64,000 bases of DNA. Source: an uncultured Hyphomicrobiales bacterium (GTDB lineage Bacteria > Pseudomonadota > Alphaproteobacteria > Rhizobiales > Beijerinckiaceae). The position numbers and the translations under genes were made by a program. The DNA is taken from positions 62,001 through 126,000 of the forward strand of contig CAIOVE010000019.1 in assembly GCA_903861645.1 (NCBI GenBank), written 5' to 3'. Shown piece by piece: positions 39,226 to 49,401 of the stretch. The stretch's first letter is position 1, and every line of letters starts with the position of its first letter. Under the pieces are notes generated by a model, which ran no database searches, had not been told where the DNA came from, and worked only from the letters and a program-made list of their open reading frames with translations.

Positions 39226-41091
39226 ATGGCCATTACACGCCGCCGCGTCGTTCAACTGACCTCCGCCGCGACCGCGGGACTCGTCCTGCCCGGCGTTGGC
39301 GCCGCCGTGGCCGAGGGCGAGGTCGACACGCATGGCCTGTCGACCTTCGGCGAACTCGGCCTGCCCGCCGATTTCAAGCATTTCGGCTACGTCAATCCGG
39401 ACGCGCCGAAGGGCGGCTCGCTGATCATCCAGATCAAGAACACCAGCGGCAACCAGAACTTCGATACTTTCGATACGTTCAACATCTTCGTCTTCAAGGG
39501 CGATGGCGCGGCCGGCATGGACGCGACCTTCGACACGCTGATGTCCGGGACGGGCGACGAGCCCTCGACGATGTATGGTCTTGTGGCGAAGTCGGTGCGC
39601 GTATCGGCCGACAAGCTGACCTATCGCTTCGCTTTGCGGCCCGAGGCGCGTTTCCACGACGGTTCGCGCCTGACCGCGAAGGACGTCGCCTTTTCCCTGA
39701 ATATCCTGAAGGAGAAGGGGCACCCGATCTACCGCGCCATTCTCGCGGATTTCACGGGCGCCGAGGCCGATGGAGACGGCGTCTGTGTTGTCAGGTTTTC
39801 GCCCGACCGCAGCCGCGACGCGCATCTGATCATCGCGGGCATGCCGATCTTTTCGTCGACCTGGTACGCCACGCGCGAATTCGACGCCACGACGCTGGAG
39901 CCGCCGCTCGCGTCGGGCCCCTACAAGGTGGCGCGCTTCGAGCAGGGCCGCTTCGTGGAATTCGAGCGCGTGCGCGACTATTGGGCCGCGAACCTGCCGG
40001 TGAACGTCGGCCAGAACAATTTCGATCGCATTCGCTACGAGTATTATCGCGAACGTCAGATCGCCTTCGAGGACTTCAAGGCGGGCAAGCTGAACTACAA
40101 CGAGGAATACACCGCCCGCTTCTGGGCGACGCAATATGATTTCCCCGCCACGCGCGACGGGCGCGTCAAGCGCGAGGAATTGCCGACGGGCGGCGCCAAG
40201 CCGACGCAGGGCTGGAACTTCAACACGCGTCGTCCGCAGTTCAAGGACGCGCGCGTTCGCGAGGCGATCGGCTATTGCTTCGACTTCGAATGGACCAGCA
40301 AGAACATCATGTTCAACGCCTACACGCGCCAGCGCTCGTATTTTCAGGGCGGCGACATGGAGGCGAAGGGACCGCCGGGCGCCGAGGAACTCGCCTTGCT
40401 GGAGCCCTTCCGGGGGCGCGTGCCCGACGAGGTGTTCGGCGAGCCGTGGACGCCGCCGGTCTCCGACGGCTCGGGTTCCGACCGCGCGCTTCTGCGCAAG
40501 GCGGACGACCTGTTTCGCGCGGCCGGATGCAAGCGCGACGGCGGCAAGCTGCTGCTGCCGGACGGCAAGCCCTTCGCCATCGAGTTCCTTGATTCCTCGC
40601 CGGCGCTGCAACCTCACACGGAACCCTTCATCGCCAACCTGAAAAAGCTCGGCATCGACGCGCGACCACGCGTGGTTGACAGCGTGCAGTACAAGCGTCG
40701 CATCGACGCCTTCGATTTCGACATCGCCAGTTCGGCCATGGGCGGCTCGCTCACCCCGGGCGTCGAGTTGAACAATATCTACGGATCGAAAGCGGCGGCG
40801 ACGCCGGGCTCGCGCAACATGGCGGGCATCGCCGACCCGGCCGTCGACTTCCTGCTCGACAAGATCGCCAAGGTCTCGTCGCGCGACGAATTGAACGTCG
40901 CCTGTCGCGCGCTCGATCGCGTGCTCAGGGCGGGTCGCTACTGGGTGCCCATGTGGGTGCCCGACAAGGCGCGCATCGCCTATTGGGATATTTTCTCGCG
41001 CCCGCCGCGGACGCCGAAATTCGGCACGGGCGCGCCGGGCACATGGTGGTTCGACGCCGAAAAGGCGAAGAAAACCGGCTGGCAGGGCTAG
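39226..41091 (+). CDS. yejA: Extracellular solute-binding protein YejA
   Basis: A 621-residue family 5 binding protein for the YejBEF importer, which takes up oligopeptides and microcin C-like compounds. The signal has a twin-arginine run (TRRRVVQL) and ends VGAAVAEG near residue 29. The mature part has the YejA entry HGLSTFGELGLPADFKHFGY and GSLIIQIKNTSGNQNFDTFD. GAGGGA lies 8-10 nt before the ATG. First gene of yejABEF. Confidence 0.93.
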   Translation: MAITRRRVVQLTSAATAGLVLPGVGAAVAEGEVDTHGLSTFGELGLPADFKHFGYVNPDAPKGGSLIIQIKNTSGNQNFDTFDTFNIFVFKGDGAAGMDATFDTLMSGTGDEPSTMYGLVAKSVRVSADKLTYRFALRPEARFHDGSRLTAKDVAFSLNILKEKGHPIYRAILADFTGAEADGDGVCVVRFSPDRSRDAHLIIAGMPIFSSTWYATREFDATTLEPPLASGPYKVARFEQGRFVEFERVRDYWAANLPVNVGQNNFDRIRYEYYRERQIAFEDFKAGKLNYNEEYTARFWATQYDFPATRDGRVKREELPTGGAKPTQGWNFNTRRPQFKDARVREAIGYCFDFEWTSKNIMFNAYTRQRSYFQGGDMEAKGPPGAEELALLEPFRGRVPDEVFGEPWTPPVSDGSGSDRALLRKADDLFRAAGCKRDGGKLLLPDGKPFAIEFLDSSPALQPHTEPFIANLKKLGIDARPRVVDSVQYKRRIDAFDFDIASSAMGGSLTPGVELNNIYGSKAAATPGSRNMAGIADPAVDFLLDKIAKVSSRDELNVACRALDRVLRAGRYWVPMWVPDKARIAYWDIFSRPPRTPKFGTGAPGTWWFDAEKAKKTGWQG

Positions 41092-41104
41092 GGCGGACAG
41101 CGGC

Positions 41105-42199
41105 ATGGCGGCCTATATCGCGCGCAGACTTTTGCTGATGATTCCGACGATTCTCGGGATCCTGCTGATCTCATTCGTCATCGTGCAATTCGCGCCGGGC
41201 GGCCCGGTGGAGCGCGTGCTGGCGCAGTTGCAGGGCCTCGACCGCGGCGCTGGCGCGAACGTCGGCGGCGGCGCGGGCGACATGAGTTCGGCGCTCGCCA
41301 GTCGCGGCGCGGAAGCCCAGTATCGCGGCTCGCAAGGCCTCGATCCGAAATTCATCGAGGAACTGAACAAGCAATTCGGTTTCGACAAGCCGCCCGCCGA
41401 GCGCTTCTGGAAAATGCTGAAAAGCTACGCCGTGTTCGATTTCGGCCAGAGCTATTTCAGCGGCAAGCCCGTGCTGACACTCATCAAGGAAAAGCTGCCG
41501 GTTTCCATATCGCTGGGCCTCTGGATGACCCTGCTGTCCTACGCTATTTCCATACCGCTCGGCGTCGCCAAGGCCATGCGCGACGGTTCGCGCTTCGACG
41601 CGTGGACGTCGGGCGTGGTCATCATCGGCTACGCGATCCCGAGCTTTCTGTTCGCGGTGCTGCTGGTCATTCTGTTCGCGGGCGGCTCGTTCTGGCAGAT
41701 ATTTCCCTCGCGCGGCCTTTACTCCGACACTTGGGCGGAACTGTCGCCCTTCGGCAAGGGCGTCGACTATCTCTGGCACATCGTGCTGCCCGTCGCCTCG
41801 CTGGTGCTGGGCGCCTTCGCCACCTCCACCTTCCTGACCAAGAATTCGTTTCTGGAGGAAATCCGCAAGCAATACGTCCAGACGGCGCGCATGAAGGGTC
41901 TGACCGAGAACCGCGTTCTCTATGGCCACGTCTTCCGCAACGCCATGATGATCGTCATCGCGGGCTTTCCCGGGGCCTTTGTGAGCGCCTTCTTCACGGG
42001 ATCGTTGCTCATCGAGAACATTTTCTCGCTCGACGGGCTGGGGTTGCTGACCTACGAATCCGTGATGAATCGCGACTACCCCGTCGTCTTCGCGAACATC
42101 TACATTCTCGCCCTGCTGGGGCTCGTGGTGAATCTGCTGTCCGACCTGACGTACACATGGGTCGACCCGCGCATCGATTTCGAAACGCGGGAGGTCTGA
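41105..42199 (+). CDS. yejB: Oligopeptide/microcin C-type ABC permease YejB
   Basis: A 364-residue inner-membrane permease. The N-terminal IARRLLLMIPTILGILLISF segment is typical of DppB-like permeases. A large periplasmic loop (residues 30-115) characteristic of YejB follows, and the EAA motif is near YVQTARMKGLTENRVLYGHVF. It lies 13 bp after yejA and one base before yejE. Confidence 0.94.
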   Translation: MAAYIARRLLLMIPTILGILLISFVIVQFAPGGPVERVLAQLQGLDRGAGANVGGGAGDMSSALASRGAEAQYRGSQGLDPKFIEELNKQFGFDKPPAERFWKMLKSYAVFDFGQSYFSGKPVLTLIKEKLPVSISLGLWMTLLSYAISIPLGVAKAMRDGSRFDAWTSGVVIIGYAIPSFLFAVLLVILFAGGSFWQIFPSRGLYSDTWAELSPFGKGVDYLWHIVLPVASLVLGAFATSTFLTKNSFLEEIRKQYVQTARMKGLTENRVLYGHVFRNAMMIVIAGFPGAFVSAFFTGSLLIENIFSLDGLGLLTYESVMNRDYPVVFANIYILALLGLVVNLLSDLTYTWVDPRIDFETREV

Positions 42200-42200
42200 G

Positions 42201-43382
42201 GTGCCCAACGAATCCCCGGCGATCCTGACGGCGGCGGCCAGCGCGCCCAATGAGGCGGCCGTTGCGCGCAAGGGCTGGCTCAAGCTGGCGCCCGTCAACC
42301 AGCGCCGCCTCGACAATTTCAAGCGCAACCGGCGCGGCTACTGGTCGTTCTGGATTTTCCTCGTTCTGTTCGTCTTGTCGTTGTTCGCCGACTTCATCGC
42401 CAACGACCGGCCCATTCTCGTGTCCTACAAGGGCGAGTTGTTGTCGCCGCTCTTCAAGCATTATCCCGAGGAAAAGTTCGGCGGGTTTCTCGCGCAAACC
42501 GATTACCGCGACCCCGTCATCGCCGACGAGATCGCCCGCAATGGCTGGGCGATCTGGCCGCCGATCCGCTATTCCTACAACACGCACAATCTCGACGTGC
42601 CCACGCCCGCGCCCTCGCCGCCGACATGGCTTTTGAGCCGGGAGCAATGCGCCGGCGCGTTGAAAAAACGTTTCCCCGACCAACCAAACGCCACGTGTCG
42701 CGACCTTGAAATGAACTGGCTGGGCACCGACGACCAGACGCGCGACGTCGTGGCCCGACTGATCCATGGGTTTCGCATTTCAATCTTGTTCGGCCTGACC
42801 CTCGCGGCGATTTCATCGGTGGTGGGCGTGTTCGCCGGCGCGTTGCAAGGCTACTTCGGCGGCTGGCTCGATCTGATTTTCCAGCGCTTCATCGAGATAT
42901 GGTCCTCTCTGCCGCATCTCTACATTCTCATCATCGTTTCATCGATCATCACGCCAAGTTTTTTCGTGCTGCTCGGCATCCTGCTGCTGTTTTCGTGGGT
43001 CAATCTTGTACATGTCGTGCGGGCGGAATTCCTGCGGGCGCGCAATTTCGAATATGTCAACGCGGCGCGCGCGCTCGGCCTGTCGAACGCGAAGATCATG
43101 TGGAAGCATGTGTTGCCCAACGCCATGGTGGCGACGTTGACCTTCCTGCCCTTCGTCGTCAACGCCTCGGTCACGACGCTGACCTCGCTTGATTTCCTCG
43201 GCCTCGGCCTGCCGCCGGATTCGCCCTCCCTCGGCGAATTGCTTTTGCAAGGCAAGGCGAACCTTCAGGCGCCGTGGCTGGGGCTCACGGGCTTCTGCGT
43301 CATCGCGCTCATGCTGTCGCTGCTGGTCTTCATCGGCGAGGCAGTGCGCGACGCCTTCGATCCCAGAAAGACATTCTCGTGA
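42201..43382 (+). CDS. yejE: Oligopeptide/microcin C-type ABC permease YejE
   Basis: A 393-residue partner permease with the long periplasmic loop of YejE between the first two membrane segments (residues about 70-175, including the NWLGTDDQTRDVVARLIHG block). EAA motif: YVNAARALGLSNAKIMWKHVLPNA. The start is GTG with GGAGG 7 nt upstream. Its stop overlaps the GTG start of yejF (GTGA). Confidence 0.94.
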   Translation: MPNESPAILTAAASAPNEAAVARKGWLKLAPVNQRRLDNFKRNRRGYWSFWIFLVLFVLSLFADFIANDRPILVSYKGELLSPLFKHYPEEKFGGFLAQTDYRDPVIADEIARNGWAIWPPIRYSYNTHNLDVPTPAPSPPTWLLSREQCAGALKKRFPDQPNATCRDLEMNWLGTDDQTRDVVARLIHGFRISILFGLTLAAISSVVGVFAGALQGYFGGWLDLIFQRFIEIWSSLPHLYILIIVSSIITPSFFVLLGILLLFSWVNLVHVVRAEFLRARNFEYVNAARALGLSNAKIMWKHVLPNAMVATLTFLPFVVNASVTTLTSLDFLGLGLPPDSPSLGELLLQGKANLQAPWLGLTGFCVIALMLSLLVFIGEAVRDAFDPRKTFS

Positions 43383-45010
43383 GCGACGCTCCCCTCCTCG
43401 CCGTCCATGACCTGTCGATCGACTTCCAACAGGGTGGAAAGAAAGCGCGCGCGGTCAAAAATGTGTCGTTCACCTTGGAGCGCGGACGCACGCTCGCGCT
43501 GGTGGGCGAATCCGGTTCCGGCAAGTCGGTCACCGCCCTGTCGATCACGCGCTTGCTGACGGCGACTTCGGCGACTTTCCCGACCGGGCGGATCATGTTC
43601 AAGGGCGCTGACCTGCTGCGCGCGAACGACGAAGCCATGCGCAAGGTGCGCGGCAGCGAGATCACCATGGTCTTTCAGGAGCCCATGACGTCGCTCAATC
43701 CCGTGCACACGATCGAGAAGCAGATCGCGGAAATTCTCGAACTGCATGGCATGCGCGGCGCCGATCAGCGGCGCCCGCGCGTGGTGGAACTGCTGGCGGA
43801 AGTCGGCATTCCCGATCCATCGACGCGGCTGGGCGCCTATCCACATCAACTGTCGGGCGGGCAACGCCAGCGCGTGATGATCGCCATGGCGCTGGCGAAC
43901 CGGCCCGATCTGTTCATCGCCGACGAACCCACGACGGCGCTCGACGTCACGGTTCAGGCGCAGATCCTCAAGCTGCTGAAGGAACTGCAAACAAAACTCG
44001 GCATGGCGATGCTGTTCATCACCCATGATCTGGGCATCGTGCGCAAGATCGCCGACGATGTCTGCGTCATGCAGCGCGGCGAGATTGTCGAGGCTGGTCC
44101 GCGCGCCGAGATATTCGCCAATCCGCGTCATCCCTACACGCGCGCCCTGCTGGCGGCGGAGCCGAAGGGCGACCCCGCGCCCGTCGATCCCTCGGCGCGC
44201 GCCGTGGTCGCGGGTGACAATATTCGCGTGTGGTTCCCCATCAAGCGTGGCTTTCTGCGTCGCACGGTGGCGCATGTGAAGGCCGTCGACGACGTTTCGA
44301 TCGTCGTGCGCGAGGGGCAAACGGTTGGCGTCGTCGGCGAATCCGGCTCGGGCAAGACGACGCTTGGTCTGGCGTTGTTGCGGCTGATCCGTTCCGATGG
44401 CCCCATCGCCTATCTCGGCAAACGCATCGACGGGCTCGATTTCAAGGGCATGCGGCCGCTGCGGCGCGATCTCCAGATCGTCTTTCAGGATCCTTTCGGT
44501 TCGTTGTCGCCGCGCATGTCGGTGGCCGAAATCGTCGAGGAAGGCCTGCTCGTCCAGAACCGCGGACTTAGCTGGGAGGAGCGCCGCGCCATCGTCGCGC
44601 GCGCGCTCGCCGACACGGGCCTCGACCCCGCCGCGATGGATCGCTATCCGCATGAATTCTCGGGCGGCCAGCGCCAGCGCATCGCCATCGCGCGGGCCAT
44701 GGCGCTCGAGCCCAAATTCGTCGTGCTCGACGAGCCGACGTCGGCGCTCGACATGTCCGTTCAGGCGCAGATCGTCGATCTGTTGCGCGACCTGCAAAAG
44801 CGGCGCAACCTCGCCTATATGTTCATCAGCCACGACCTGAAGGTGGTGCGAGCGCTGGCGACCGATCTCATCGTCATGCGGCACGGCAAGGTCGTTGAAT
44901 CCGGTCCCGCCGCGCGCATTTTCGCCGCGCCGGAAAGCGACTACACGCGAACGCTGTTCGCGGCGGCATTCTCGATCGACGCCAATGGACCGGCGGCGGT
45001 CGGTCACTAG
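43379..45010 (+). CDS. yejF: Oligopeptide ABC transporter double ATPase YejF
   Basis: A 543-residue protein with two complete ATPase domains, as in YejF. Domain 1 has [13 protein letters not shown] and [13 protein letters not shown]; domain 2 has [13 protein letters not shown] and [14 protein letters not shown], with Walker [16 protein letters not shown]. Powers the YejABE importer. The GTG start is coupled to yejE. Nine bases after its stop begins deoB. Confidence 0.95.
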   Translation: MSDAPLLAVHDLSIDFQQGGKKARAVKNVSFTLERGRTLALVGESGSGKSVTALSITRLLTATSATFPTGRIMFKGADLLRANDEAMRKVRGSEITMVFQEPMTSLNPVHTIEKQIAEILELHGMRGADQRRPRVVELLAEVGIPDPSTRLGAYPHQLSGGQRQRVMIAMALANRPDLFIADEPTTALDVTVQAQILKLLKELQTKLGMAMLFITHDLGIVRKIADDVCVMQRGEIVEAGPRAEIFANPRHPYTRALLAAEPKGDPAPVDPSARAVVAGDNIRVWFPIKRGFLRRTVAHVKAVDDVSIVVREGQTVGVVGESGSGKTTLGLALLRLIRSDGPIAYLGKRIDGLDFKGMRPLRRDLQIVFQDPFGSLSPRMSVAEIVEEGLLVQNRGLSWEERRAIVARALADTGLDPAAMDRYPHEFSGGQRQRIAIARAMALEPKFVVLDEPTSALDMSVQAQIVDLLRDLQKRRNLAYMFISHDLKVVRALATDLIVMRHGKVVESGPAARIFAAPESDYTRTLFAAAFSIDANGPAAVGH

Positions 45011-45019
45011 GAGCCTACG

Positions 45020-46240
45020 TTGGCGCGCGCGCTGCTCATCGTGCTTGACTCATTCGGCTGCGGCGGCGCGGCCGACGCCGGCGATTTTGGCGACGCGGGC
45101 GCCGACACGCTCGGTCATGTCGCCGCCGCTTGCGCGAGGGGCGAAGCCGACCGCGCGGGGCTTCGCGCCGGCCCGCTCAAGATCCCCTTCATGGAATCGC
45201 TCGGCATAGCCGCCGTCGGCGAGGGCTCGACAGGGCGCCCGGTCGCGGGCCTGCGCATGCCGGCGGCGCCGGGCGGCGCCTTTGGTCACGCCATCGAGAT
45301 TTCGCGCGGCAAGGATACGCCGTCCGGGCATTGGGAAATCGCCGGCGCGCCCGCGGATTTCGCCTGGGGCTATTTTCCCGCCAGGATCCCGGCGTTTCCC
45401 GACTGGCTGACCCGCGCGATGATCGAACAGGGCGGATTGCCCGGCGTGCTCGGCGACCGCCACGCGGACGGCTTGGCGATCATCGAGGCGCTGGGCGAGG
45501 AGCATCTGCGGACGGGAAAACCCATCGTCTACACATCCGCGGATTCAGTCCTGCAGATCGCCGCGCATGAGGAGGGCTTCGGCCTGCAACGCCTCTACGA
45601 TCTTTGCGCGTTGACGCGTCGTCTCGCCGATCCCCTGCGCGTCGGGCGCGTCATCGCTCGTCCCTTCACTGGCGCGCGAGCGGGCGAATTCCATCGCACG
45701 CCGCGGCGGAAGGATTTCGCCATGCCCCCGCCCGAAGGCAATTTGCTCGACCGCGCGGCGGCGGCGGGGCGCGCCCTCGTCAGCATCGGCAAGATTGCCG
45801 ATATCTTTTGCCATCGCAACACGGGCGACGAAATCAAGGGCGATGGGCACGCCGACCTGTTCGCCAAGCTGCTCTCGGCCTTCGCGACCCTGCCGGACGG
45901 CGGGTTGATCTTCGCGAATTTTCTCGACCTTGATACGGAATTCGGCCACCGGCGCGATGTCGCGGGCGCGGCGGCCTGCATCGAGGATTTCGACGCGCGG
46001 CTGGCCGGGTTGGCGAAACGGTTGCGGCCGGACGACATGGCGCTGGTGACGGGCGACCATGGCAACGACCCGACCTGGCCCGGCACCGACCACACGCGGG
46101 AACACGCGCCCATTCTTGTTTTCGGCCCGAATGTGCGAAAAGGGTCCGTCGGGCGGCGCGATACCTTCGCCGACATGGGCGCGACCGTGGCCGCCCATCT
46201 GGGTCTGACGCCAACATCAACAGGGAGGCCGTTTTGGTAA
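45020..46240 (+). CDS. deoB: Phosphopentomutase
   Basis: A 406-residue Mn-dependent enzyme that converts (deoxy)ribose 1-phosphate to 5-phosphate in nucleoside salvage. Metal-site motifs are [19 protein letters not shown] at the start and [18 protein letters not shown] near the C-terminus. The start is TTG, chosen because it begins the family sequence and has GGAG 8 nt upstream; no ATG lies nearby. Together with upp it forms a nucleoside/pyrimidine salvage pair. Confidence 0.94.
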   Translation: MARALLIVLDSFGCGGAADAGDFGDAGADTLGHVAAACARGEADRAGLRAGPLKIPFMESLGIAAVGEGSTGRPVAGLRMPAAPGGAFGHAIEISRGKDTPSGHWEIAGAPADFAWGYFPARIPAFPDWLTRAMIEQGGLPGVLGDRHADGLAIIEALGEEHLRTGKPIVYTSADSVLQIAAHEEGFGLQRLYDLCALTRRLADPLRVGRVIARPFTGARAGEFHRTPRRKDFAMPPPEGNLLDRAAAAGRALVSIGKIADIFCHRNTGDEIKGDGHADLFAKLLSAFATLPDGGLIFANFLDLDTEFGHRRDVAGAAACIEDFDARLAGLAKRLRPDDMALVTGDHGNDPTWPGTDHTREHAPILVFGPNVRKGSVGRRDTFADMGATVAAHLGLTPTSTGRPFW

Positions 46241-46299
46241 GATTCGACACCGGCTGCCCCTGCTGCCGCGACGATTTCTACGATTATGAGGAATGGCTG

Positions 46300-46929
46300 A
46301 TGCAACGCGTCACCGTCGTCGAGCATCCGCTGGCGCAGCACAAGCTGACGCTGATGCGCGACAAGAACAGATCGACCCAGAGCTTCCGCGCGCTGCTCAA
46401 TGAAATTGGCGCGATGCTGTGCCATGAGATGACGCGCGATCTCAAGCTCGAGGCCGTCGAGGTCGAAACCCCGCTGCAAAAAACCATGGCGCCGGCGCTC
46501 GCCGGCAAGAAGCTTGTCTTCGCGCCGATCCTGCGCGCTGGCACGGGTTTCCTCGATGGCATGTTGCAACTCGCGCCGGCGTCGCGCGTGGCGCATATCG
46601 GCCTGTATCGCGACCCCACGACGCTCGAGGCGGTTCAATATTATTTCAAGGCGCCGCACGATATCGCGGACCGTCTCGTCATCCTGCTCGACCCCATGCT
46701 GGCGACTGGCAATTCGGCGATCGCCGCGGTCAAGTTGTTGAAGGACCATGGCGCGAAGGACATTCGTTTCGCCTGCCTTGTCGCGGCGCCGGAAGGCATC
46801 GAGAAGCTGCGTTGCGCGCATCCAGACGTCGCCATATGGACCGTCGCGATCGACAGCCATCTCAACGACCACGGCTATATCGTGCCGGGCCTCGGCGACG
46901 CGGGCGACCGCATGTACGGCACGAAATAA
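46300..46929 (+). CDS. upp: Uracil phosphoribosyltransferase
   Basis: A 209-residue enzyme making UMP from uracil and PRPP. The start [19 protein letters not shown] is the family N-terminus. The PRPP loop is [13 protein letters not shown] and the uracil site is near [18 protein letters not shown]. The ATG at 46300 has GAGGAA 8 nt upstream. An in-frame TTG at 46234, preceded by AGGGAGG, would add 22 residues with a CPCC motif; see findings. Confidence 0.95.
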   Translation: MQRVTVVEHPLAQHKLTLMRDKNRSTQSFRALLNEIGAMLCHEMTRDLKLEAVEVETPLQKTMAPALAGKKLVFAPILRAGTGFLDGMLQLAPASRVAHIGLYRDPTTLEAVQYYFKAPHDIADRLVILLDPMLATGNSAIAAVKLLKDHGAKDIRFACLVAAPEGIEKLRCAHPDVAIWTVAIDSHLNDHGYIVPGLGDAGDRMYGTK

Positions 46930-46931
46930 CC

Positions 46932-47801
46932 ATGCCCGAACTGCCCGAGGTCGAAACGGTGCGGCGCGGGCTTGAACCCGCGATGGCCGGCCAGACCTTC
47001 GAGAAAGTGGAGCAACGCCGGGCCGACCTGCGCTTTCCGTTCCCGGCTGATTTCGCCGCCCGATTGACGGGGCGACGGATCGAGGCCATCACGCGACGCG
47101 CGAAATATCTTCTCGCCGATCTCGACGATGGCGAGACGTTGATCATGCACCTGGGCATGAGCGGGTCGTTTCGCGTCGACGCCGATACGCCCGGCGTCTT
47201 TCATCACGACCGTTCGCGCATCGCCGCCCATGATCACGTGGTGTTTCATATGTCGGGCGGCGCGACGGTGACCTATAACGATCCCCGCCGCTTCGGCTTC
47301 ATGCTGCTGGAGCCGCGCGCCACGCTCTCCGAACACAAGCTGTTTCGCGACATGGGCGTCGAGCCCCTCGGCAATCAACTCGACGGCGATTTGCTGGCGC
47401 GGTTGTTCGCTGGCAAGGCGGCGCCGCTGAAGGCGGCGTTGCTCGATCAAAGCCTCGTCGCGGGACTCGGCAACATCTATGTCTGCGAGTCCCTGCACCG
47501 CGCGCATCTCTCGCCACGGCGCGCGGCGGGCACGCTGGCGCGCAAGGACGGCGCGCCCACGGAGCGGGCCCGCCTGCTCGCCTCGGTGATCCGCGATGTC
47601 CTTGGCGAGGCGCTGGAGGCCGGCGGATCGAGCCTGCGCGATCATCGTCAGGCGGATGGCTCGCTGGGCTATTTCCAGCATCAATTCCGCGTCTACGATC
47701 GCGAAGGCGCCCCCTGCCCGACGGCCGGTTGCGGCGGCGTGATCAAGCGCGTGGTCCAGTCCGGCCGTTCGACGTTTTTTTGCGGCGAGTGCCAGCGCTA
47801 G
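46932..47801 (+). CDS. mutM: Formamidopyrimidine-DNA glycosylase
   Basis: A 289-residue base-excision repair enzyme removing 8-oxoguanine and FaPy lesions. The N-terminus [16 protein letters not shown] supplies the Pro2 nucleophile and Glu3. The Lys beta-hairpin region, MHLGMSGSF and the helix-two-turn-helix [18 protein letters not shown] are present. The zinc finger is CPTAGC...CGEC with four Cys. Only two bases separate it from upp. In many relatives mutM lies next to ubiE; here ubiE-ubiB is 2.7 kb away and convergent. Confidence 0.96.
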   Translation: MPELPEVETVRRGLEPAMAGQTFEKVEQRRADLRFPFPADFAARLTGRRIEAITRRAKYLLADLDDGETLIMHLGMSGSFRVDADTPGVFHHDRSRIAAHDHVVFHMSGGATVTYNDPRRFGFMLLEPRATLSEHKLFRDMGVEPLGNQLDGDLLARLFAGKAAPLKAALLDQSLVAGLGNIYVCESLHRAHLSPRRAAGTLARKDGAPTERARLLASVIRDVLGEALEAGGSSLRDHRQADGSLGYFQHQFRVYDREGAPCPTAGCGGVIKRVVQSGRSTFFCGECQR

Positions 47802-47857
47802 GCTGGCAATCATTCATTAACCATGATTGGGCAGGCTGTCGCCCATTGTCGAACCCA

Positions 47858-47888
47858 CGCGTCCACGTGGACGCGGGCCCGCATTTTT
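47858..47888 (+). terminator. Terminator of the upp-mutM run
   Basis: An 18-bp perfect palindrome CGCGTCCACGTGGACGCG (47858-47875) followed after 7 nt by TTTTT (47884-47888). Located 56 bp after the mutM stop. The best intrinsic terminator candidate in the window. Confidence 0.55.
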
Positions 47889-47949
47889 CGCGGCGCCTCA
47901 AGAGCCCCTTATAGGCGTCCGCGCCGAAAAATTCATTCAGGAGATTTCC

Positions 47950-48240
47950 ATGGCCGAATCGATTGAAACCCTCAAGGCGCTGACGATTGACGAACTCGAG
48001 GCGCGCTACAACGCCGCCGCCCGCGAAACGCCCATCGGCATCGATTTCTATCGCAAGGAAATCGAATGGCGGCGACAAACCGAACAGGCCGAGAAAATCG
48101 AGATCATGACATTCAACATCGAGAACATGGCCGGCAGCGTCAACGACACGGCCCAGCGCATGTTGCTGATGACCCGCGCCTTGCTGGCGGCGACGGTTTT
48201 CGTCGGATTCCTGCAACTGGCCCAGATGCTGGGAAGGTAG
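47950..48240 (+). CDS. Small hypothetical protein with C-terminal membrane anchor
   Basis: A 96-residue protein that I do not recognise. Residues 1-70 are helical and charged (LTIDELEARYNAA, FYRKEIEWRRQTEQ, EIMTFNIENMAGSVNDTAQRM); residues 74-91 form one hydrophobic segment (RALLAATVFVGFLQLAQML). AGGAG 8 nt before the ATG supports translation. It stands alone between mutM and an orphan TctC gene. It could be a tail-anchored adaptor or a small phasin-like protein; no function is assigned. Confidence 0.65.
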   Translation: MAESIETLKALTIDELEARYNAAARETPIGIDFYRKEIEWRRQTEQAEKIEIMTFNIENMAGSVNDTAQRMLLMTRALLAATVFVGFLQLAQMLGR

Positions 48241-48356
48241 CGACGCTCAACGACGCGCCAACCAAGAAAATCTTGCCCCGACGTCTCCCGTCCGCCCCGA
48301 AAATGCATTAGCATCGCGTGGAATGGAACGGGGAACGCCGTTTTCGGGAGGATGGA

Positions 48357-49346
48357 ATGAACTTGAACCGTCGAAACGCCCTGTCGCTGCTGACCGGGGC
48401 CGCGATCGCGCCCGCGACGCGGGCGTTCGCGCAGCAGGGCTATCCCTCCTCCACCGTCACCATCGAACTGCCGTTGGCTCCCGGAACCGGCGGCGACGCG
48501 CTCGTGCGGATCTACGCCGACGCCCTGCAAACGACGCTCGGCAAGCCCGTCGTGGTGAAGAACGCGCCGGGCGCCGCGCTGATGATCGCGGCCATCGATA
48601 TCTCGAAAGCGCAGCCGGACGGACTGACACTGATGATGACGGTGAGCTCCACGCTCACCATCAATCCCGTGCTCTACAAGGTCATGCCCTACAATGCCGA
48701 CAAGGATTTCGCGCCGATTTCGCTCTACGTGAAATCGCCGTTCACGCTGGTGGTTGGCGCGGATTCGCCGATCAAGACCGCGCGCGATCTTGTCGCCGCG
48801 GCGAAGGCCAATCCCGGCAAGCTGAATTTCGGCTCGCTCGGCATCGGCACGATGCAGCATCTGTCCATGGAACTCGTCATGGACCAGTTCGGCGTCAAGC
48901 TGAATCATGTGCCCTATCGCGCGACGCCGCAGCAGACGACCGACATCGCGTCGGGCAACGTCGATGTGGGCTTTGTTGAAGCCGCCGCGCCGCAGGGACT
49001 GATCCGCGACGGCAAGCTGCGGCCGCTCGCCGTTACATCGGGCGCGCGCTTCACCATGTATCCCGACGTGCCGACCCTCGCCGAGGCGTTCGACACGCCG
49101 GGGCTTGAGGCCGTGTCGTGGCACGTGATGATGGCGCCGGCCGCGACCCCGCGCGCGGTCATCGAGCGCCTGCATCAGGAAATGAACAAGATCACGGGAT
49201 CCGCCGACTTCAAGGCCAAGGCGACCGACCTCGGTCTGTTGCCCATTGACTCGCCTTCGCTCGACGGCATCGCCAGCTTCATCAAATCCGAACAGGATCG
49301 CTGGGGTGGCCTGATCAAAAAGATCGGCATCGCCGGCACGCAATAA
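48357..49346 (+). CDS. Orphan tripartite tricarboxylate transporter receptor (TctC/Bug family)
   Basis: A 329-residue periplasmic receptor. The signal has a twin-arginine (NRRNALSLL) and ends TRAFAQQ near residue 25. Bug-family blocks: VTIELPLAPGTGGDALVRIYAD, LTINPVLYKVMPYNADKDFAPIS and LNFGSLGIGTMQHLSMEL. No TctA or TctB is present nearby. Members bind carboxylates, including aromatic acids such as terephthalate. GGGAGG lies 7 nt before the ATG. Confidence 0.9.
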   Translation: MNLNRRNALSLLTGAAIAPATRAFAQQGYPSSTVTIELPLAPGTGGDALVRIYADALQTTLGKPVVVKNAPGAALMIAAIDISKAQPDGLTLMMTVSSTLTINPVLYKVMPYNADKDFAPISLYVKSPFTLVVGADSPIKTARDLVAAAKANPGKLNFGSLGIGTMQHLSMELVMDQFGVKLNHVPYRATPQQTTDIASGNVDVGFVEAAAPQGLIRDGKLRPLAVTSGARFTMYPDVPTLAEAFDTPGLEAVSWHVMMAPAATPRAVIERLHQEMNKITGSADFKAKATDLGLLPIDSPSLDGIASFIKSEQDRWGGLIKKIGIAGTQ

Positions 49347-49401
49347 CGGTTCGCCCTCAAGGCTGGCAAACCAGCCGGGGCGCGCGACAGGGGGGGACAG
49401 C

